Origin: Streptomyces sp. DH12
GTDB taxonomy: Bacteria; Actinomycetota; Actinomycetes; Streptomycetales; Streptomycetaceae
Reading direction: 5' to 3'
DNA length: 64,000 nucleotides
Assembly: GCF_020873895.1 (NCBI RefSeq)
Contig: NZ_JAHWGT010000006.1
Coordinates: 62,001-126,000 of the forward strand
Both the position numbers and the translations under genes were made by a program. The notes under the pieces were generated by a model. The model was not told the origin of the DNA. It worked only from the letters and a program-made list of their open reading frames with translations, and searched no databases. Position 1 is the first letter of the stretch. Every line of letters begins with the position of its first letter. This document shows positions 1-7,847 of this stretch, piece after piece.

Positions 1-572
1 GGCACGTCCAGCGGTTCGACGTCCGCCGGTTCCACCCACCCCGAGCACAGCCGCAGGTCGTCGCGGACCAGCGGCATGTACACCGCCCGGAAGCGGGGCC
101 GGCGCGCCAGCTCCCAGGGGATGCCGCCCAGTTCGGCCAGGCTCGTGGCGAGCGCCTCGTCGTCGGCGTCCGGGTCGAGGATCCGGTTGGGGCGCACGTG
201 CGGCGCCCGGTGCGAGCTGAGCACCAGCGCCCGCGGCAGCGGCGCTCCCCGCCGCTGCCGGGCCAGCGTCAGGGCGTGCGCGACGAACGCGCCCATGCTG
301 TGCCCGTACAGCAGGTGCGGCCGGGCGAACTCCGCGTCGAGCCGCTCGTCCAGGTCCGCGACGAGCGCGTCCAGGTCGGTGAAGCGCGGCTCGCCCGCGC
401 GCTCCTCCCGGCCCGGCAGCTGGAGCGGCAGGACCCGCACCCGGGCGCCGAACGCGTCGAGCCGCTCCTGCCAGCGGGCGTAGGCGGAGGCCCCGCCGCC
501 CGCGCAGGGCAGGCAGAACAGGTCGAGACCGGACCACGGGCCGGGCGGCGCGGTCCTCAGGTAGGGCGTCAT
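1..572 (-). CDS. type II thioesterase (alpha/beta hydrolase), 3' end off the left edge
   Basis: Hydrolase of the RifR/GrsT type, which removes aberrant acyl groups from polyketide or non-ribosomal peptide carrier proteins in the cytoplasm. Seen: the N-terminal LFCLPCAGGGAS oxyanion-region motif and the nucleophile elbow YGHSMGAF, both hallmarks of the family. The reading frame begins at ATG 572 (MTPYLRT...) and remains open to base 1, so about 190 residues are present and the catalytic Asp/His region is outside the window. It is transcribed in the same direction as the SnoaL-like gene upstream (25-base gap), so the two are probably one operon. The presence of a TEII implies that a thiotemplate cluster continues to the left. 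Confidence 0.88.
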   Translation of the reverse strand, partial: MTPYLRTAPPGPWSGLDLFCLPCAGGGASAYARWQERLDAFGARVRVLPLQLPGREERAGEPRFTDLDALVADLDERLDAEFARPHLLYGHSMGAFVAHALTLARQRRGAPLPRALVLSSHRAPHVRPNRILDPDADDEALATSLAELGGIPWELARRPRFRAVYMPLVRDDLRLCSGWVEPADVEPLDV

Positions 573-596
573 GGCGTACGTGCTCCCCGCCGCCCC

Positions 597-1040
597 TCAG
601 ACCAGCTGCCGGGCCGCGACCGCGCGGTCGTAGTACAGCGTCCCGTCGACCAGCAGCTCCCCGTCGAACTGGGTCAGCACCGCCACGGGCAGCTCCATCC
701 GCTTGCCCCGGTTCGGTATGCCCTGCCAGTCCGCGGCCTGGGTGCCGTTGATCCGGCCCTCCAGGATCACCACGTCGGCCGAGTGGTGGATCGACAGCAC
801 CTCGTGGGCCAGGTCCGGGAACGCGGCGAGCATCGCGTCGAAGTGGCGGCGGACCGCGTCGTCGCCGATCAGCGGCTGCTCCTCGAACGGCACGACGCGG
901 CACACCCCGCCGGCCGGCCCGACCGCCGCGCCCGGCCCGGCGGCGGGCGGTTCCGCCACCGTGGCGAGGGTGTTCCTGATGACCGCGTCCTCGCGCCGCC
1001 TGCGCAGCTCGGCGCCGACCCCCTGCTGTACGTCGTGCAT
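597..1040 (-). CDS. SnoaL-like / NTF2-fold protein
   Basis: A 147-residue protein with the pattern of SnoaL-like polyketide cyclase or hydroxylase relatives: an N-terminal helix, a FDAMLAAFPDLAHEV segment, then DVVILEGRINGTQ and a conserved hydrophobic strand near the C-terminus. SnoaL proteins catalyse aldol cyclisation or other tailoring steps, but many relatives have unknown substrates. The start is ATG 1040 (MHDVQQG). It lies just upstream of the type II thioesterase on the same strand and diverges from the RiPP genes, with about 500 bp of shared upstream DNA. Family assignment is good; function is not established. Confidence 0.75.
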   Translation of the reverse strand: MHDVQQGVGAELRRRREDAVIRNTLATVAEPPAAGPGAAVGPAGGVCRVVPFEEQPLIGDDAVRRHFDAMLAAFPDLAHEVLSIHHSADVVILEGRINGTQAADWQGIPNRGKRMELPVAVLTQFDGELLVDGTLYYDRAVAARQLV

Positions 1041-1177
1041 CCCCGTACCTCTTCTCCCCGTTGCCGGCCGGGGCGCGCGGCGACCCGGCCCGTACCCGTC
1101 GAAGCCTGCATCGGCCCCGGGTGGCGCGACAGTGGTCCCCTCCCGGTGCGCGGAGTGTGTTCCTCTCGGGCCGGACG

Positions 1178-1188
1178 TGACGCCGTCA
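1178..1188. promoter_or_regulatory. palindrome TGACGCCGTCA, copy 1 (candidate operator)
   Basis: Perfect inverted repeat TGACG-C-CGTCA. The same 11-mer recurs 94 bp away at 1272-1282, in the gene-free region between the two divergent operons. A local LuxR-type response regulator (5590-6198) is a possible binder; this is inference only. Confidence 0.4.
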
Positions 1189-1270
1189 TACCCTGCCAGC
1201 GGGGCGGAGCGGCGACCCCGGGTGCGCGGGCGGGGGCGGTCGCGCGACGGGAATCCGTCACGCTTCAGGG

Positions 1271-1283
1271 GTGACGCCGTCAC
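1271..1283. promoter_or_regulatory. palindrome GTGACGCCGTCAC, copy 2 (candidate operator)
   Basis: Extended 13-bp copy of the palindrome at 1178-1188, 94 bp or about nine helical turns away. A half-site CGTCAC lies between them near 1256. Confidence 0.4.
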
Positions 1284-1431
1284 TGTCTGCGCCCGCCGCC
1301 CCGGTAGCAGGATCCGGGTGGCCGTTCGGCGGGCCGCGCGGCCGCGGACCCGCCGGGCAGCCGGGCGACGGCCCCGGGGCGGTCCACGGGAGCGACCGGG
1401 CACCGGGGACACCGGGAACCCGCACCGACCG

Positions 1432-1498
1432 CCACCCGAGGAACCGGACCACCGAGGACCTGAACCACCCGAGGACCTGGACCACCCGAGGAATCCGG
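1432..1498 (+). repeat. four tandem ~17-bp repeats upstream of the precursor gene
   Basis: Four imperfect head-to-tail copies of CCACCCGAGGACCTGGA at 1432, 1449, 1465 and 1482; the second copy is 16 bp. They end 47 bp before the precursor start codon and may lie in its promoter or transcribed leader. Confidence 0.6.
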
Positions 1499-1545
1499 AC
1501 GCCCGCAGGGCGGGGGTCCGTCCGACCCGACCGAGGAGTACGCAC

Positions 1546-1725
1546 ATGGGGGACGTCATCGCCAGCGCCAACGCCGCCGCGAGGCCCGCAACCGAGCCGC
1601 GCCCGGGCCCGCAGCCGCGCCGGATCGTCGTGGACCACCTGGAGGGCGGCCCGGACGACGGGATCGCGCTGTTCACCTTCTGCGCCGTGTCCGCCGCGGT
1701 CGAGGGCGAGCCCGCCGGCGCATGA
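1546..1725 (+). CDS. putative azole-type (TOMM/LAP) RiPP precursor peptide
   Basis: A 59-residue peptide starting at ATG 1546 with a GAGGAG ribosome binding site. Its stop overlaps the ATG of the cyclodehydratase gene (ATGA), so the two are translationally coupled. The N-terminal part is Ala/Pro/Arg-rich, followed by an acidic stretch IVVDHLEGGPDDG and the C-terminal segment ALFTFCAVSAAVEGEPAGA. Thr44, Cys46 and Ser49 are the residues that could be cyclised to azolines. I do not recognise it as a characterised natural product. The precursor role is inferred from size, position and coupling to a YcaO enzyme; leader and core boundaries are unknown. Confidence 0.7.
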   Translation: MGDVIASANAAARPATEPRPGPQPRRIVVDHLEGGPDDGIALFTFCAVSAAVEGEPAGA

Positions 1726-4118
1726 CGGTCATACGGGGGAACGAGACCGTCCACGTCGAACTGAAGAGCCATCTGACGCCCGCGGTCGTCCCCGGGGAGG
1801 CCGCCTACCTCGTCTCGCACGCGGGGGTCACGGCGCTGCGCGGGGCCCCGGCCGAGGTCCTCGTCCCGCTGCTGGACGGGACGCGCACCCCGGCCGGCCT
1901 GCTGGCCGCCGCCGCGCCGGCGCTGAGCCGGGAGGAGGTGGCCGACGCGCTGCGGGTGCTCGACGGGACGGGGCTGCTGCGGTACCGGGCACACCCCCGG
2001 CCCGCGCCGACCGCCCCCGGCGCACCGTCCGGCAGCGGCGGCAACAGCGGCAGCGGTGACGCGCGGGCCACCGAGGCGTTCTTCGACCTCGCCGGCCTGG
2101 ACGGCGCCCACGCCACCGAGCGGCTGGCGCAGGCCGCCGTGCGGATCGTCGCCCTCCCCGGCACCGACCCCGCCCCGGTACGGGCCGCCTGCGCCGCCTC
2201 CGGCCTGCGGATCGCCGACCCGGACGACCGGGAGGGCGAGCCGTACGACCGGGGAACGCGACCGGCGGATACCCGGACCGGGGAGGCGGGGACGGAGGGG
2301 GAGGGGGAGCTGAGCGTCGTCCTGTGCGACGACTACCTCACCCCGGAGCTCGCCGCGGTGGACGCCCGGCACCGGCGGGCCGGCCGCCCCTGGCTGCTGG
2401 CCCGGCCGGTCGGGCCCGAGCCGTGGGTCGGGCCCGTCTTCCGGCCCGGCGACGGGCCCTGCTGGGCGTGCCTCGCCGCGCGGCTGCGCGGCCACCGCGC
2501 CACCGAACTGGCCGTGCAGCGGGCCCTCGGCCTGGACCGCCCGGTGCGCCGGCCCGACGCCGCCCTCCCGGCGGGCCGCGCCCTGGCGGCGCAGGCCGTG
2601 GCCCTGGAGGCGGCCAAGTGGACCGCCGGGCTGCGCGGCGCCGAGGCCGGGCGGCTGCGCACCCTGGACACGCGGACGCTGCGGGTCGAGGCCCACCCGG
2701 TACCGCGCCTGCCGCAGTGCGCGGCCTGCGGTGACCCGGGGACCGTCGCCGCGCGCGGGACGCGCCCCTTCACCGTCCGCAGCCGGCCGAAGGCCGCCGA
2801 CGGAACGGGCGGCGGCCACCGCGCGCTCACCGCCGAGCAGATGCTCCGGCGCCACGGCCACCTCGTCGGGCCGGTCACCGGCGTCGTCGCGGAGCTGCGC
2901 CGGGCACCCGGCGCTCCCGCCTTCACCGAGGCGTACGTCTCCGGCGGGAACCTCGCCGTGCGGCCCACGGGCCCCGCCGGGCTCCGCACCGGCCCGCGCG
3001 CGCTCAGCGGCGGCAAGGGACTGACGGCCACCGAGGCGCGCGTGAGCGCCCTGTGCGAGGCCGTCGAACGGTACAGCGGCTCCCGCCACGGCGACGAACC
3101 GGTCGTCCGCGACACCTACCGCGCCCTCGGCGCGGACGCCCTCCACCCGAACGCGGTGCAGCTCTTCCACGAGCGGCAGTTCAGCGAGCGGGACCGGTGG
3201 AACGCCGCGGGGTCGCCGTTCACGGCCGTGCCCGAGCCGTTCGACGAGGAGCGGCCCGTCGACTGGACGCCCCTGTGGTCGCCGGCCACGGGCGCGCGCC
3301 GGCTGCTCCCCACGAGCATGCTGTACTTCTCCGCCGACCCGCCCCGCCCGCACGAACCGGTCGCCGACTCCAACGGCTGCGCGGCGGGCAGCAGCCCCGA
3401 GGACGCCCTGCTCCAGGCCGTGCTGGAGCTGGTGGAGCGGGACGCGGTGGCCCTGTGGTGGTACCACCGCACCCGCCAACCGGCCGTGGACCTCGACGCG
3501 TTCGACGAGCCCTACGTCGAGCGGCTGCGCGCCGGGTACCGCGCGCTGGGCCGGGAGGTGTGGGCCCTGGACTTGACGGCGGACCTCGGGATCCCGGTGT
3601 TCGCGGCGCTCTCCCGCTCCACAGCTCCCTCGGCGGAGGAGATCGTCTTCGGCTTCGGCGCCCACCTCGACCCGCGGATCGCGCTGCGCCGCGCCCTGAC
3701 CGAGATGGGCCAACTCCTGCCGGCCGTCGCGGCGGTGGCGGCCGGCCGGGACACCGGCCACGGCGCGGCGGCCCACTGGTGGCGCAGCGCCACGACCGCG
3801 CGCTGCCCGTACCTGACGCCCGACCCGCACGCCGCGCCGCGCGGCCCCGGCGCGTGGGCGTACACCCACCGCGCCGACCTGCGCGACGACCTGGCGGCCG
3901 TCACCGCGGCGCTCGCCGCCCGCGGGATGGAGCTGCTGGTGCTGGACCAGACCCGCCCGGACACCGGGATCCCCGTGGTCAGGGCCGTCGTGCCCGGGCT
4001 GCGCCACTTCTGGCCCCGGTACGGCCCCGGCCGCCTCCACGACGTCCCCGTCGCGTTGGGCCGGCTGGCCGAGCCGACCCCGTACGAACGGCTCAACCCG
4101 GTCCCGCTGTTCGTCTGA
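1722..4118 (+). CDS. fused leader-binding/E1-like/YcaO cyclodehydratase (TOMM synthetase)
   Basis: A 798-residue protein expected to convert Cys/Ser/Thr of the adjacent precursor to azolines with ATP. In order: an N-terminal winged-helix leader-binding (RRE-like) region at about 10-95; a degenerate ThiF/E1-like domain at about 120-345 with a zinc tetrad C247/C250 (CWAC) and C333/C336 (CAAC); and a YcaO domain from about 380 to the end. YcaO ATP-site motifs seen are SGGKGLTATEARVSALCEA and AAGSSPEDALLQAVLELVER. The C-terminus reads NPVPLFV, a degenerate version of the PxPxP tail of azoline cyclodehydratases. It is translationally coupled to the precursor. No FMN-dependent azoline oxidase domain is visible within the window. 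Confidence 0.88.
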   Translation: MTVIRGNETVHVELKSHLTPAVVPGEAAYLVSHAGVTALRGAPAEVLVPLLDGTRTPAGLLAAAAPALSREEVADALRVLDGTGLLRYRAHPRPAPTAPGAPSGSGGNSGSGDARATEAFFDLAGLDGAHATERLAQAAVRIVALPGTDPAPVRAACAASGLRIADPDDREGEPYDRGTRPADTRTGEAGTEGEGELSVVLCDDYLTPELAAVDARHRRAGRPWLLARPVGPEPWVGPVFRPGDGPCWACLAARLRGHRATELAVQRALGLDRPVRRPDAALPAGRALAAQAVALEAAKWTAGLRGAEAGRLRTLDTRTLRVEAHPVPRLPQCAACGDPGTVAARGTRPFTVRSRPKAADGTGGGHRALTAEQMLRRHGHLVGPVTGVVAELRRAPGAPAFTEAYVSGGNLAVRPTGPAGLRTGPRALSGGKGLTATEARVSALCEAVERYSGSRHGDEPVVRDTYRALGADALHPNAVQLFHERQFSERDRWNAAGSPFTAVPEPFDEERPVDWTPLWSPATGARRLLPTSMLYFSADPPRPHEPVADSNGCAAGSSPEDALLQAVLELVERDAVALWWYHRTRQPAVDLDAFDEPYVERLRAGYRALGREVWALDLTADLGIPVFAALSRSTAPSAEEIVFGFGAHLDPRIALRRALTEMGQLLPAVAAVAAGRDTGHGAAAHWWRSATTARCPYLTPDPHAAPRGPGAWAYTHRADLRDDLAAVTAALAARGMELLVLDQTRPDTGIPVVRAVVPGLRHFWPRYGPGRLHDVPVALGRLAEPTPYERLNPVPLFV

Positions 4119-4302
4119 CGCCCCCGGCGAGCCGCCCGCAACCAGGTGTTCGAGGGGTTCAACTGAAAAGTGCGGACAACACCCCCGCCCGACGTAGAGT
4201 CACCCGAAAGAGTGTCTGGGGTCACACTGGCCCCTCCCGTCGCGGGGCGACCGTGCAGCAGAGCGCCCCGGACTCTGCCACGCGCGGACGAGGAGCATCC
4301 GA

Positions 4303-5535
4303 ATGCCCAGCTACGAGGAGCACGAGCCCGTCGCTGCCGGGGTGAGGACGAGCACCAGCCCGGCGCCCCGGCTGGCCCGCGTCATCCCGCTCGCGGTGGT
4401 GAGCTGCTACTTCGTGATCACCGTCATCAACCTCCTGAGCCGCCGGCCGGACCCGGAGGTGCTCATGACCGGGCTGGTCACGCTCTCGTGCGTGTTCGGC
4501 CTCCAGCTGTTCCACTCCCGCCGGGGCGCCGACCGCGCCCCCGCCCTCTCCCGCGCGGCCACCCTCACCCTCCAGGCCGCCCTCACCTACCTGCCCCTCG
4601 TCTGGTTCGGCGTGGCCTGGGGCGCCATGGCCGGCTTCCTCGGCGGCTCGCTGCTCCTGCTCCTCCCGCCCCGGGCCGCCTGGCCGCTGTACGGGCTGAC
4701 GGGGGTGAGCCTCCTCGTACCGGGCCTGGCCCTCCACATGGCCGTCATCGACCTCGTCTACATGTGCCAGACCACGCTGCTGACCGGACTGGTCGTGTAC
4801 GGCGTCTCGCGGCTGTCCGCCCTCGTCGACGAGGTGTTCGCGGCACGCGCCGAGATCGCCCGCATGGCCGTGGCCCACGAACGGCTGCGGCTCGCCCGGG
4901 ACCTGCACGACCTGCTCGGCTACAGCCTCTCCGCGATCGTCCTCAAGAGCGAGCTGCTCCAGCGGCTGGTCCGGCTGCGCCACGAGCGGGTCGAGCAGGA
5001 GGTGGAGGAGGTCCTCGCGATCTCCCGGCAGGCCCTCGCCGACGTGCGCCGCGTCTCGCGCGGCTACCGGCAGATGTCGCTCGTCTCGGAGGTGTCCTCC
5101 GCCCAGTCGGTGCTGGAGGCGGCCGAGGTCGAGGCCACGGTGGTGGTCGACCCGTCCGTCGAGTCCCTCGGGCCGCGTACGGGGACGGTCCTCGCGACCG
5201 TCCTGCGGGAGGCGGTGACGAACCTGCTGCGCCACAGCAAGGCGACGCGGTGCTGCATCACGGCCGTCGTCGACGAGGGGACGGCCCGGCTGACCATCGT
5301 CAACGACGGCGTGGCGGCGGACTACCACGACCCGTCCCCGCACGGCGGGGACGGCCTGGGCAACCTGCGGCGCCGACTGTCCGGCGTCGGCGGCCGGCTC
5401 GCCGTCGACGCGGAACCGCCGGACACGGCGGACCGGGGCGGCTGGTTCCGGCTGGTCGCCGAGGCGCCCGCGACGCCCGCCGACGAGGAGCCCGCCGAGG
5501 CCGAGGAGGGCGCCGATCGCGTCACGGCGGCTTGA
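4303..5535 (+). CDS. DesK-like sensor histidine kinase
   Basis: A 410-residue membrane sensor kinase of the NarL-partner (HPK7) class. The N-terminal ~170 residues contain about four to five hydrophobic segments. A HisKA_3 dimerisation helix follows with the phospho-acceptor H202 in RDLHDLLGYSLS, then an HATPase domain with the N-box EAVTNLLRHSK and the G-box GDGLGNLRRRL. The C-terminus is an acidic Glu/Ala-rich tail. The start ATG 4303 has a GAGGAG ribosome binding site 8 bases upstream. It lies 54 bases before the response regulator, so the pair is probably co-transcribed and likely controls the neighbouring biosynthetic genes (inference). Confidence 0.9.
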   Translation: MPSYEEHEPVAAGVRTSTSPAPRLARVIPLAVVSCYFVITVINLLSRRPDPEVLMTGLVTLSCVFGLQLFHSRRGADRAPALSRAATLTLQAALTYLPLVWFGVAWGAMAGFLGGSLLLLLPPRAAWPLYGLTGVSLLVPGLALHMAVIDLVYMCQTTLLTGLVVYGVSRLSALVDEVFAARAEIARMAVAHERLRLARDLHDLLGYSLSAIVLKSELLQRLVRLRHERVEQEVEEVLAISRQALADVRRVSRGYRQMSLVSEVSSAQSVLEAAEVEATVVVDPSVESLGPRTGTVLATVLREAVTNLLRHSKATRCCITAVVDEGTARLTIVNDGVAADYHDPSPHGGDGLGNLRRRLSGVGGRLAVDAEPPDTADRGGWFRLVAEAPATPADEEPAEAEEGADRVTAA

Positions 5536-5589
5536 TCACGACGGTTGCTAAAGTGTCCGTCCACGTCTGGAGAGCAAGGGGGAGCTCCG

Positions 5590-6198
5590 ATGATCCGTGT
5601 CCTGCTGGCCGAAGACATGCACATGGTGCGGGGGGCGTTGGAGGCCCTCATCGGGCTCGAACGGGACCTGACGATCGTGGCGAGCGTCGAACGCGGTGAC
5701 GAGATCCTGCCGTCCGCCCGCGCGTTCACGCCGGACGTCGCCATCATCGACATCGACCTGCCGGGCCTCGACGGGATCAGCGCCGCCGCGCAGCTCCACG
5801 AGCGGCTGCCGGCGTGCCGGACGCTCATCCTGACCAGCCTCGGCCGCCCCGGCACGCTGCGCCGCGCGATGGCCGCCAAGGTGTCGGGGTACCTGCTCAA
5901 GGACGCGCCGCCGCAGGAACTGGCGCACGCCATCCGCAAGGTGGCGGCCGGCCAGCGGGTGATCGACCCCGAACTGGCGCTGGCTGCCTGGGGCGGCGCG
6001 GAGAGCCCGCTGACCGCCCGCGAGACCGAGGTGCTGCGGCTGGCGGCGGAGGGCCTGGACGCGACGGACATCGGCAAGCGGCTGCGGCTCTCCACGGGCA
6101 CCGTGCGCAACTACCTCACCACCGTCGTGACGAAGCTCAACGCCCGCAACCGCGTGGACGCGATCCGGATCGCGACGGAGGCGGACTGGCTGGTGTGA
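5590..6198 (+). CDS. NarL/DesR-family response regulator
   Basis: A 202-residue regulator: receiver domain (1-120) with the phospho-acceptor D54 in IIDIDLPG and the acidic pocket LAEDM near the N-terminus, then a LuxR-type helix-turn-helix (about 138-195) with LTARETEVLRLAAEG. An upstream in-frame ATG at 5545 exists, but ATG 5590 is preferred because GGGGGAG lies just before it and the receiver domain begins there. It is the cognate partner of the upstream kinase. Its last 62 bases overlap the end of the converging SagB-like gene. Confidence 0.92.
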   Translation: MIRVLLAEDMHMVRGALEALIGLERDLTIVASVERGDEILPSARAFTPDVAIIDIDLPGLDGISAAAQLHERLPACRTLILTSLGRPGTLRRAMAAKVSGYLLKDAPPQELAHAIRKVAAGQRVIDPELALAAWGGAESPLTARETEVLRLAAEGLDATDIGKRLRLSTGTVRNYLTTVVTKLNARNRVDAIRIATEADWLV

Positions 6199-6850
6199 CG
6201 GGGGTGACGGGTGCGACCGGCGCGACGACGCCGGCGGCCACCAGGTAGTCGAGGACGCCCGCCGTGACGTGCGCGGGGATCGGCAGCGTCGCGGCCACGG
6301 CCTCGGGCGTCGCCGGCCACGCCAGGCGGGCGACCACCAGCAGGGCCTCGTACCGGTGGAGCACCACCCGGTGCGAGGCCGACCGCATCTCCACGGTGGC
6401 CGACGGGCCGTCGAACGCCACCGACACCCCCACCACCAGCTGCAGGACGGCGCCCGCGCGCAGCGGCGGCACGCACATCGCCGCGCCCTCCGCGAGCGGC
6501 CCGATCGACACCAGCGCCCCGCGCAGGTCGTCGAAGCCGACGGTGCGGCGCAGCAGCTGCGGGAAGCGCGCGAAGACCGGACGCATCAGCAGGTACGCGT
6601 ACACGTGCGGGTCCATCTCCCCGGCGGCCCCCACGACGACGGCGTTGCCCAGCAGCACGGGCCCCAGCTCCATCCGCCGCAGCACCTCCCGCACGGTCGG
6701 CCCGGCCGGCTCGACCGCCACGGCCCCCGACGCCCAGGAGACGACGACCGAGTCCCGCGCCCCGGCCGCCACCGCCACGTCCTCCCGGAACGACCAGAGG
6801 TGCCGCAACCGCCCACCGGCCCGCTCCGCCACGTCAGCCGAGCCCGTCAT
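6137..6850 (-). CDS. SagB-type dehydrogenase N-terminal-like protein lacking the nitroreductase domain
   Basis: A 237-residue protein. Its sequence (LRHLWSFRED near the start, VREVLRRMELGPVLLGN, then ASHRVVLHRYEALLVVARL and a winged-helix-like end) resembles the N-terminal half of actinobacterial SagB/ThcOx peptide dehydrogenases, which oxidise azolines to azoles. No FMN-binding nitroreductase domain follows; the frame ends in a low-complexity Pro/Val/Thr tail overlapping the response regulator's 3' end by 62 bp. It may therefore be a peptide-recognition partner rather than an oxidase. The start ATG 6850 overlaps the stop of the preceding small ORF (ATGA). Family resemblance is from memory of motif patterns. 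Confidence 0.55.
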   Translation of the reverse strand: MTGSADVAERAGGRLRHLWSFREDVAVAAGARDSVVVSWASGAVAVEPAGPTVREVLRRMELGPVLLGNAVVVGAAGEMDPHVYAYLLMRPVFARFPQLLRRTVGFDDLRGALVSIGPLAEGAAMCVPPLRAGAVLQLVVGVSVAFDGPSATVEMRSASHRVVLHRYEALLVVARLAWPATPEAVAATLPIPAHVTAGVLDYLVAAGVVAPVAPVTPVTPASPPPSRSGSRPRGCGR

Positions 6851-6945
6851 CCGCACTCCTCGCCGTACCCCGGGGCCTCCAGCATGGAAGCGCCGCCGGC
6901 GCCGGCGACAGCCACGTGTTCATGCACCACCCATGAATCGCTCAC
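6847..6945 (-). CDS. 32-codon small peptide, possible second RiPP precursor
   Basis: GTG 6945 opens a 32-residue frame (VSDSWVVHEHVAVAG... ending APGYGEECG) whose TGA overlaps the ATG of the SagB-like gene. Such tight coupling to a RiPP-type protein, the small size, and the single Cys near the end make a precursor peptide plausible. The ribosome binding site is weak (GGGGCG), and alternative starts upstream cannot be excluded. No known family is recognised. Confidence 0.4.
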   Translation of the reverse strand: MSDSWVVHEHVAVAGAGGASMLEAPGYGEECG

Positions 6946-7211
6946 GGTCCGACGCCCCGGGGTCCGGTCCGCCGAACACACCGGCCCGAACGCGGCCCTC
7001 GCGAGCGTGACCGCCGGCGCCCGACCGCCTCCCCGCCGGTCCCTGGGCCGGGGCCCGGCATCGCACCGCCGGCCACGGGGCCCCCGCTCCGTGCCGGGCC
7101 GGCTCCTCAAGACCGGGGACCGGGGGCCGGGGGCCGGACGACAGCCGGATCGTCACGACCGACCCGGGCGAAGTCCCGCGCGCCTGCTCCTCGGTCCGGC
7201 AGGCTGGCCCG

Positions 7212-7847
7212 ATGCGTATCCAGACCACCGCGCTCCTCGCGGCCGCCGCCCTCGTCCTCACGCTCACCGCCTGCGAAGGGGGCGGCGCGGCCGGCTCGGA
7301 CAAGCCGAGTGCCGTCCCCTCCGCCGAGCCGCCCGCGGGCGCCACCAAGGGCTCCGGGACCGGGGCCGAGGCGGGCACTCTGCCGGACATGACCGGCAAG
7401 GGCCTGCAGTCCGCACAGGACCGGGCGCAGGCCGCCGGCTTCCACGACCTGCACTCCCACGACGCCCTCGGCCGCAGCCGGGTGCAGGCCCTCGACCGGA
7501 ACTGGAAGGTGTGCGGGCAGACGCCGCCCGCGGGCGAGCACCCCACCGACGTCAGGATCGACTTCGCGTCGGTCAAGCTGGAAGAGGAGTGCCCCGGCAA
7601 GGACCAGGGGGCAAGCCGGCCGGAGACCGCCGACAGCATGCCGGACTTCACCGGGAAGTCCGTCAAGGTCGCCCGCCAGACCCTCGACGCGTCCACGAGC
7701 CTCACGGTCACCGACGCGTCCCCCGAGGGGCGGATGGTCCTCGTGGAGTCCAACTGGCAGGTCTGCACCCAGGTGCCGGTCGCGGGCGCCAAGCTCGACG
7801 GCAGGCCCGTCGCCCTCACCGCGGTGAAGTTCGACGAGACCTGCTGA
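7212..7847 (+). CDS. secreted lipoprotein with two PASTA-like repeats
   Basis: A 211-residue predicted lipoprotein. The signal peptide MRIQTTALLAAAALVLTLTAC ends in the lipobox LTAC with Cys21 as the lipidation site. A Ser/Ala/Pro/Gly linker follows, then two repeats that each begin with a PDMTGK or PDFTGK element typical of PASTA domains. Each carries the pattern NW(K/Q)VC and a later Cys, suggesting one disulfide per repeat. PASTA domains bind peptidoglycan or muropeptides; the function here is unknown. It is monocistronic, with GC-rich non-coding DNA on both sides. Confidence 0.78.
   Translation: MRIQTTALLAAAALVLTLTACEGGGAAGSDKPSAVPSAEPPAGATKGSGTGAEAGTLPDMTGKGLQSAQDRAQAAGFHDLHSHDALGRSRVQALDRNWKVCGQTPPAGEHPTDVRIDFASVKLEEECPGKDQGASRPETADSMPDFTGKSVKVARQTLDASTSLTVTDASPEGRMVLVESNWQVCTQVPVAGAKLDGRPVALTAVKFDETC

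Larger units (their letters stand above)
1041..1545. promoter_or_regulatory. 505-bp divergent intergenic region (SnoaL-like / RiPP precursor)
   Basis: No convincing gene is seen here. It must hold the promoters of the leftward SnoaL-thioesterase unit and of the rightward precursor-cyclodehydratase unit. It contains two copies of the palindrome TGACGCCGTCA and a block of four 17-bp tandem repeats, annotated separately. A ribosome binding site GAGGAG (1533-1538) precedes the precursor start by 7 bases. Confidence 0.6.

Noticed and set aside
597-4040. 1147-codon open frame on the minus strand antisense to the cyclodehydratase
   Set aside because: It is a shadow produced by high GC content; only its last 147 codons (the SnoaL-like protein) have a start, ribosome binding site and family pattern.
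4222-5343. 373-codon minus-strand frame opposite the histidine kinase
   Set aside because: No family resemblance, and Arg/Gly/His-rich shadow composition; the kinase on the plus strand has complete motifs.
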